Positions 59,636 through 64,000 of a stretch of 64,000 nt of DNA are shown piece by piece. A model generated the notes under the pieces. The model had not been told where the DNA came from, did not search any database, and saw nothing but the letters and a program-made list of their open reading frames with translations. This DNA comes from Microbacterium sp. EYE_78 (lineage in GTDB: Bacteria > Actinomycetota > Actinomycetes > Actinomycetales > Microbacteriaceae), in assembly GCF_023149035.1 (NCBI RefSeq), contig NZ_JAHXMY010000001.1:930001-994000 (forward strand), read 5' to 3'. The position numbers were made by a program, and so were the translations under genes. The stretch's first letter is position 1, and every line of letters starts with the position of its first letter.

Positions 59636-59941
59636 ATGGCCAAGAAGAGCAAGATCGCGCGCAACAAGCAGCGTGAGGTCGTCGTCGCTCGCTACGCCGA
59701 GAAGCGTGCCGAGCTGAAGAAGACCCTCGTCGACCCGAACGCGACCGACGAGGCCCGCGAGGCCGCCCGCGTCGGCCTGCAGAAGCTTCCCCGCAACGCG
59801 TCGCCGGTCCGCCTGCGCAACCGCGACGCCATCGACGGACGCCCCCGCGGCCACCTGTCGAAGTTCGGCATCTCGCGTGTCCGCTTCCGCGAGATGGCGC
59901 ACCGTGGCGAGCTGCCCGGTGTCACCAAGTCGAGCTGGTAA
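59636..59941 (+). CDS. rpsN: 30S ribosomal protein S14, zinc-free long type
   Basis: A 101-residue S14 ([62 protein letters not shown]). The long form without Cys replaces the 61-residue zinc S14. It is the last gene of the operon; a terminator follows 17 nt after the stop. An rpsR paralogue found next in mycobacteria is absent. Confidence 0.96.
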   Translation: MAKKSKIARNKQREVVVARYAEKRAELKKTLVDPNATDEAREAARVGLQKLPRNASPVRLRNRDAIDGRPRGHLSKFGISRVRFREMAHRGELPGVTKSSW

Positions 59942-59957
59942 GCGACAGCATCCGTAT

Positions 59958-59985
59958 GAAGCCCCCGTCCTCGGACGGGGGCTTC
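59958..59985 (+). terminator. Rho-independent terminator after rpsN
   Basis: GAAGCCCCCGTCC (59958-59970) and GGACGGGGGCTTC (59973-59985) form a perfect 13-bp stem closed by a tiny loop, followed by GTCGTT. Confidence 0.9.
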
Positions 59986-60037
59986 GTCGTTCGCGGGGAG
60001 TCTCGACGACGACGCCCCGACGATGAACAATGTCCGC

Positions 60038-60658
60038 ATGCGCGCGCAACGGGCGGTGTGGATGCCTCTGATGCTGTGCGCGCTGCTGGCGGGATGTTCC
60101 CCGGCGCAGACTGCGCCGACGGCGTCAGCCTCTGCCTCTCCGACGGCGTCCGACACCCCGGACTGGGCGGGCGGATGCGGCGACGCGCTGCGGGGCCCAC
60201 TCCTCACGATGGCGGAGCACGATCAGCTTGGCCGCACCGGCGGCGACGACCCGGAGTCGGACCAGCAGCGCACCGATCGACTGCGGGACATGATCGCCCA
60301 GTGCGGGTGGCCGGGCTTCGATGACGTCGGCGAGGACGGGGAGGATGCCGCCTGGCTGATCGCGCAGCACTCCGATCTCGATCCGGACTTCCAGGCGACT
60401 GCCGTCGAGCTGCTGCGCGCAGAAGTCGAGCGCGAGAACGCCACACCCGCGAACCTCGCCTACCTCGAAGACCGCGTCCTTTCCGGTCGGGAAAAGCCTC
60501 AGGTGTACGGCACGCAGGTGTCGTGTGGACCAGACGGACTCGAGCCCGCCATCGGTCTGATCGACCCGGAGGAGGTCGACGCACGGCGCGCGGAGGTGGG
60601 GCTGGAGAGCCTCGACGAGTACTACGCCTCGTTCGGAGAGGACCCCTGCGGCGAGTGA
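60038..60658 (+). CDS. Lipoprotein with DUF6624-like domain
   Basis: A 206-residue lipoprotein: signal peptide with lipobox LLAGC (Cys20), a Ser/Thr/Ala linker, then a domain with RTDRLRDMIAQCGWPGFDDVG, DAAWLIAQHSDLDPDFQ, and YLEDRVLSGREKPQVYGTQ typical of DUF6624. Function unknown. AACAAT ends 6 nt before the ATG at 60038, which I choose over the ATG at 60023. Confidence 0.78.
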   Translation: MRAQRAVWMPLMLCALLAGCSPAQTAPTASASASPTASDTPDWAGGCGDALRGPLLTMAEHDQLGRTGGDDPESDQQRTDRLRDMIAQCGWPGFDDVGEDGEDAAWLIAQHSDLDPDFQATAVELLRAEVERENATPANLAYLEDRVLSGREKPQVYGTQVSCGPDGLEPAIGLIDPEEVDARRAEVGLESLDEYYASFGEDPCGE

Positions 60659-60710
60659 TGGGCGCGGAATCGGCATTGCGTGGACCGATCGACGCTGCGA
60701 GGCTCGCGCC

Positions 60711-60902
60711 ATGGGAGACAGGTGCGATCAGTGTCGGAATCGGCTCCGGGGTCAGGGTCAGCAGACGGCGACCCGCACGCTCTGCGACGCGTGCTACCGC
60801 GAGTTCAGCGGTCTCGTCGCGGGGTACGTCACGGGCGGCACGGTCGAGAACGCGATCAGCCTGGCCGGGTGGGCGAAGCGCCTCGGGCGGAAGAAGGACT
60901 GA
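60711..60902 (+). CDS. Small zinc-ribbon protein
   Basis: A 63-residue protein with CDQCRNRL and CDACYREF, two Cys pairs about 18 residues apart, forming a likely zinc ribbon, and a basic C terminus (WAKRLGRKKD). It may bind nucleic acid or protein. GAGGCT ends 6 nt before the ATG at 60711. Confidence 0.65.
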   Translation: MGDRCDQCRNRLRGQGQQTATRTLCDACYREFSGLVAGYVTGGTVENAISLAGWAKRLGRKKD

Positions 60903-60909
60903 CGCGCGG

Positions 60910-61185
60910 TCACCGCGGAGCGGCGAGCATCCTCTCGATCGCGCTCAGCACGAGAGCTCCCACCAGGCTGACGAAGCCGAGCGCCATCACGCCGACGCCC
61001 CACACCACTTGCGCGCCGCGCCGGGCCGCTTCGCCCGCGGCGTCGTCCCAGCCCGGCGATGTGTCGATGAGGCCGACGAGCAGAAGGACCAGGCCGACGG
61101 CGAAGGCGACTCCTGTGAGCCCGTAGAGGAGGCCCAGTTCCTCGCTTCGTGCGGGTGCCCGCCGCGCGTCGGGGTGGGTGGTCAT
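60910..61185 (-). CDS. Small two-helix membrane protein
   Basis: A 91-residue protein with two hydrophobic segments (about 20-42 and 60-82) separated by an acidic loop. Family not recognised. TAGCCT ends 6 nt before the ATG at 61185 on the minus strand (leaderless). Its end is convergent with the zinc-ribbon gene, 7 bp away. Confidence 0.65.
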   Translation of the reverse strand: MTTHPDARRAPARSEELGLLYGLTGVAFAVGLVLLLVGLIDTSPGWDDAAGEAARRGAQVVWGVGVMALGFVSLVGALVLSAIERMLAAPR

Positions 61186-61329
61186 GCGGTGAGGCTAGCG
61201 GAGCGTTCTCGAGCGGGCCAGGGTGCTATCCCGGCTCTCCGTGTGCGTCCTCGCGGCGCTCGCCGTCGTGCTCCGATAATGCGCCAAGAACTCGGCATTC
61301 GAGGCGAGTCGCCGTGTACATTCCGGGTC

Positions 61330-61719
61330 ATGAGCTCACGCCGCTTCGTCGTGCCCGCGCTTGCCGTGACCGCTGTGATATTGACGGCGTGCGCGCCCGC
61401 GGAGTTCGCGAGGGAGCAGACTGCGGAGGATCGCCCGGACTCCGTTGTCGAGGGGTCTGCGGACGATGTCGACGTGGCGACGCTTCGCTACGTCGGGAAG
61501 GCCGATGCGTACGACGTCTACCTGGCCCGCGGATCCGACGATGCTGACACGCTGTGCCTGTCGCTCGTCCTCGGCGGCGTGTGGCAGGGCATTGAGTGCG
61601 AAGAAGACGCCGTGTCCATCCGGATCAGTGACAGCGCCAGCGTGGCGGCCGATCTCAGCCACCGCGGAGGGGAGGTCCGGGACATGATCTCGGAGAACGT
61701 CTGGGTCAGTCGCAAGTAG
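61330..61719 (+). CDS. Hypothetical lipoprotein
   Basis: A 129-residue lipoprotein with lipobox ILTAC (Cys21) and a small beta domain (DVYLARGSDDADTLCLSLVLGG, IECEEDAVSIRI) with two Cys that may pair. No family recognised. TACATT ends 7 nt before the ATG at 61330. Confidence 0.7.
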   Translation: MSSRRFVVPALAVTAVILTACAPAEFAREQTAEDRPDSVVEGSADDVDVATLRYVGKADAYDVYLARGSDDADTLCLSLVLGGVWQGIECEEDAVSIRISDSASVAADLSHRGGEVRDMISENVWVSRK

Positions 61720-61745
61720 CGATACGGCGCGGGCACCTCGTCAGG

Positions 61746-61976
61746 TCAGGAGTCAGACGCAGAATCGGCCCTCTGGCTGCGGGCGACGGCCATCCCGACA
61801 GTCGCGGTCCCTGCGATCACCAACCCGGCACCGAGCGCGATGATGATTGCCTGCAGCCAGGTTCCGGCGATCGGCGAGTCGTGGGTCGTCCCGATCGTCG
61901 CGGCTGCGATCACGAACGCACCGAACACGGCGGCGACGACACCGAGAAGCAGGGCAAGGGTGTTCTTTCTGGTCAT
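61746..61976 (-). CDS. Small two-helix membrane protein
   Basis: A 76-residue protein with two hydrophobic segments (TLALLLGVVAAVFGAFVIAA; AIIIALGAGLVIAGTATVGM) and a Ser/Asp-rich tail. Family not recognised. It is convergent with the lipoprotein gene at 61330. Confidence 0.6.
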   Translation of the reverse strand: MTRKNTLALLLGVVAAVFGAFVIAAATIGTTHDSPIAGTWLQAIIIALGAGLVIAGTATVGMAVARSQRADSASDS

Positions 61977-62096
61977 GCCGCATCGTTGCACGGGCTGGCT
62001 TGGCGGCTGCGGTCGAGTGGATCGAGTGAGGTGGAGCCGGCCCCTGCCTCGACGCGCGAGCTGGGTGGCTATCCTCGAACGATCGGAGGGAGCCGC

Positions 62097-63131
62097 ATGC
62101 CACTCGACCCGTTCTTCCGCGAACGGCTGCGCACGCACCGTCGGTACCTCGCGAAGAAGGCGTCGACCGAGCTGACCGCGCGGTTCCGATCCGCGCCGGC
62201 TGCGGCCCCGGCATCCGCCCCGGGGAAGAAGGCCGCGACGCCGCTCTCCCCGCGCGAGCGACACCGCCGCGCGGCACTCAACTGGGACCGCATGGAGCTG
62301 CGCACCGCAGGCACCCCGGGCCCCGACATGCAGACGAGCGAGCACACCATCGCCGTCCCGGGGCACCCCGACGTCCGCGTCCGCGTCTACCGCCCCGCGA
62401 CCGCGCAGACTCCGGCACCCGCGTGCCTGGTGATCGGCGGCGGAGCGTTCCGCATCGGGGGCATCGACTACCCGACGGCGGATGCCTCGTGCCGCCGTCG
62501 CGCCGACCGTTCCGGCGTCGTGCTCGTCTCGGTCGGGTACTCGCTCGCGCCTGAACACCGGTACCCGACGCAGATCGAGCAGGTGCACGCGGCGTGGACG
62601 TGGCTGCACGCGCACGCGGATGAGCTCGGCATCGATCCGAGCCGGATCGGCCTGAACGGTGCGTCGGCGGGCGGATGCCTCGCGGCATCCCTCACACTCA
62701 TGAACCGCGACCGCGGCACGAGGCAGCCCGAGCTGCAGATCCTCGAGGTCCCGGTCACCGACCTGACCGGCCGGTGGATCGACCTGCGGGCCACGTATGC
62801 GCTGGGCGTCCCCGCTGCAATCGCGCTGCGCGAACTGCGTTCGGTCGCCACCACCTACCTCGGCGACCGGCGACGCGCGCACGATCCATACGCGTCGCCG
62901 ATGCGCGCGTCGTCGCACGCCGACCTGCCGCCTGCGGTCATCCTCACCGCCGAGTACGACCCCCTCCGCCGGGATGGCGCGACCTACGCCGCGAAGCTCC
63001 GCGCCGCCGGCGTCGACGCCAGCGCGACGCGCTATCTCGGGGTCACCCACGACACCCCGCTCTATGTCGGTGCCCTCCCGGCCGCGCGCCGCTGGGAGGA
63101 CGAGGTCGTCGCCGCCCTGCGCCGCCTCTGA
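62097..63131 (+). CDS. HSL-family alpha/beta hydrolase with altered oxyanion motif
   Basis: A 344-residue esterase-like protein with an N-terminal helical stretch of about 70 residues. Nucleophile Ser is in NGASAGG (about 187), Asp in TAEYDPLRRDG and His in GVTHDTPLY. The family oxyanion motif HGGG is IGGG here (VIGGGAFRIGG): the His is lost. Activity may still be possible because backbone amides form the hole. GGAGGGA lies before the ATG. Confidence 0.85.
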   Translation: MPLDPFFRERLRTHRRYLAKKASTELTARFRSAPAAAPASAPGKKAATPLSPRERHRRAALNWDRMELRTAGTPGPDMQTSEHTIAVPGHPDVRVRVYRPATAQTPAPACLVIGGGAFRIGGIDYPTADASCRRRADRSGVVLVSVGYSLAPEHRYPTQIEQVHAAWTWLHAHADELGIDPSRIGLNGASAGGCLAASLTLMNRDRGTRQPELQILEVPVTDLTGRWIDLRATYALGVPAAIALRELRSVATTYLGDRRRAHDPYASPMRASSHADLPPAVILTAEYDPLRRDGATYAAKLRAAGVDASATRYLGVTHDTPLYVGALPAARRWEDEVVAALRRL

Positions 63132-63172
63132 CAGCGCTGGTCGCGGTCGGTCCGGCTGGTAGCGTGCCCGAC

Positions 63173-64000
63173 GTGCACCCGCCGATCGAACCCCACGCCT
63201 CGGGCATGCTCGACCGCCCGGACCGTGCCCGCCTGCACTGGGAGGTGTCGGGCGCCGATTCCGGCCGCGCCGCCCTCTATCTGCACGGCGGTCCCGGCGG
63301 CAGCCTCGGCAAGGGCGGCTACCGACGGGTGTTCGATCCGGAGCAGTACCGGATCGTCGGTCTCGACCAGCGCGGATGCGGCGGCAGCACGCCGTGGGCG
63401 ATCGACGATCTCGCGCACCTCGACGCCAACACCACACCCGCTCTGATCGCCGACATCGAGGCGCTCCGCGAGCACCTCGGCATCGACCGCTGGCTCATGT
63501 ACGGCGTCTCGTGGGGCTCGGCCCTCGCCCTCGCGTACGCCCAGGAGCACCCCGAACGCGTGAGCGAGGTCATCCTGCTCGCCGTCACCTCGGGCGCGCG
63601 CGACGAGATCGACTGGATCAGCGACGGCGTCGGACGCATCTTCCCGGAGGCCCGCGAACGGCTGGGCCAGCTCGTCCCGCCCGGCGAACGCGTGATCGAG
63701 GCGTACGCACGGATGCTGCGCGACCCCGACCCGGCGGTCCGCACCCGCGCGGCCGACGCGTGGGATGCGTGGGAGTCGGCGCACATCGCCCTGTCGCCCT
63801 GGGTGGGCCCCGGCCCGCTGCACGACGATCCCCGAGTCCGCGAGAACTTCGCGACGCTGGTCACCCATTACTGGTCGCACGACTGCTTCCTCGAGGTCCC
63901 CATCCTCGAGCGGATGGAGCGGCTCGCGGGCATCCCCGGCGTGCTCATCCACGGTCGACGCGATGTCAGCGGTCCGGCGATCACCCCGTGGCGTCTGCAT
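63173..64000 (+). CDS. Proline iminopeptidase-like alpha/beta hydrolase, partial
   Basis: The first 276 residues of an S33-family peptidase/hydrolase; the C terminus is cut off by the window edge. YLHGGPGGSLG (oxyanion), LDQRGCGGSTPW, and nucleophile Ser in GVSWGSALALAYAQEHP match prolyl aminopeptidase. The late Asp follows VLIHGRRD; the His lies outside. TAGCGT ends 7 nt before the GTG at 63173. Confidence 0.88.
   Translation, partial: MHPPIEPHASGMLDRPDRARLHWEVSGADSGRAALYLHGGPGGSLGKGGYRRVFDPEQYRIVGLDQRGCGGSTPWAIDDLAHLDANTTPALIADIEALREHLGIDRWLMYGVSWGSALALAYAQEHPERVSEVILLAVTSGARDEIDWISDGVGRIFPEARERLGQLVPPGERVIEAYARMLRDPDPAVRTRAADAWDAWESAHIALSPWVGPGPLHDDPRVRENFATLVTHYWSHDCFLEVPILERMERLAGIPGVLIHGRRDVSGPAITPWRLH

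Noticed and set aside
1..64000. The very frequent ggatgcc/ggcatcc word as a dispersed repeat or uptake signal
   Set aside because: It occurs mostly inside genes, often coding Asp-Ala or Ala-Ser, and is a known style of Microbacteriaceae genomes; it has no fixed flanks.
1..64000. tRNA or rRNA genes
   Set aside because: I looked for T-loop (GGTTCGAAT-type) and acceptor-stem patterns in the intergenic regions and saw none that fold; a tRNAscan run would be decisive.

Overview
The window is a dense, high-GC (about 70%) chromosomal stretch from an actinobacterium. Heavy use of C/G third positions, many GTG starts, leaderless promoters, a Pat/HisC-type aminotransferase, a GPP34 protein and very frequent ggatgcc/ggcatcc words point to the Microbacteriaceae, most likely Microbacterium or a close relative. 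That placement is inference from style and gene content. I found no rRNA, tRNA, CRISPR array, transposase or prophage gene.

Layout. 1-5.5 kb: start of a barstar-like gene, an aldo/keto reductase, then a minus-strand set of small multidrug exporter, MerR regulator and GPP34 protein, with MerR-type (19-bp spacer) promoters before the first and last of these; then an EI24/CysZ-like membrane protein and an APC permease. 5.6-7.5 kb: alditol oxidase and a lipoprotein gene broken by an in-frame stop. 8.4-13.2 kb: plus-strand SDR, thioesterase, SDR, small protein and FAD dehydrogenase. 13.2-26.4 kb: orphan ECF sigma factor, ABC-2 permease without an ATPase, aldo/keto reductase, MATE exporter, hydrolase, DUF2332, PQQ-type sugar dehydrogenase lipoprotein, purB, low-molecular-weight tyrosine phosphatase, and a WXG100-like/alpha-beta hydrolase pair.

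26.4-29.8 kb: HisC-type aminotransferase, sugar porter and a membrane-anchored protein. 29.8-42.1 kb: a LacI-controlled glucan-oligosaccharide unit. The minus-strand operon lacI - binding protein - two permeases - double ATPase - PF10091 glucanase-like enzyme, and the plus-strand GH13-GH1 operon, both have a promoter of the same design carrying the same pair of 16-bp operators. 42.3-45.8 kb: PepSY protein, ASCH protein and a two-component system, tied together by CTGAAGC direct repeats. 45.9-49.5 kb: 2-oxo acid dehydrogenase E1alpha-E1beta-E2 without E3. 49.5-50.6 kb: DUF1349 and a BLUF photoreceptor.

51.1-59.9 kb is a zinc-homeostasis region: Zur-boxed znuA-znuC-znuB, zur, a PF03773 permease with a His-rich TIGR03943 partner, and, about 5 kb on, zinc-free ribosomal protein paralogues rpmB-rpmG-rpsN. 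The rest holds small lipoproteins and membrane proteins, an HSL-type hydrolase and a truncated proline iminopeptidase-like gene.

Two genome-style features recur. About 20 genes have a -10-like hexamer ending 6-8 nt before the start codon (leaderless signature), and this settles many start choices. Several families of about 60-80 bp palindromic repeats are scattered between genes; one copy lies inside a coding sequence.
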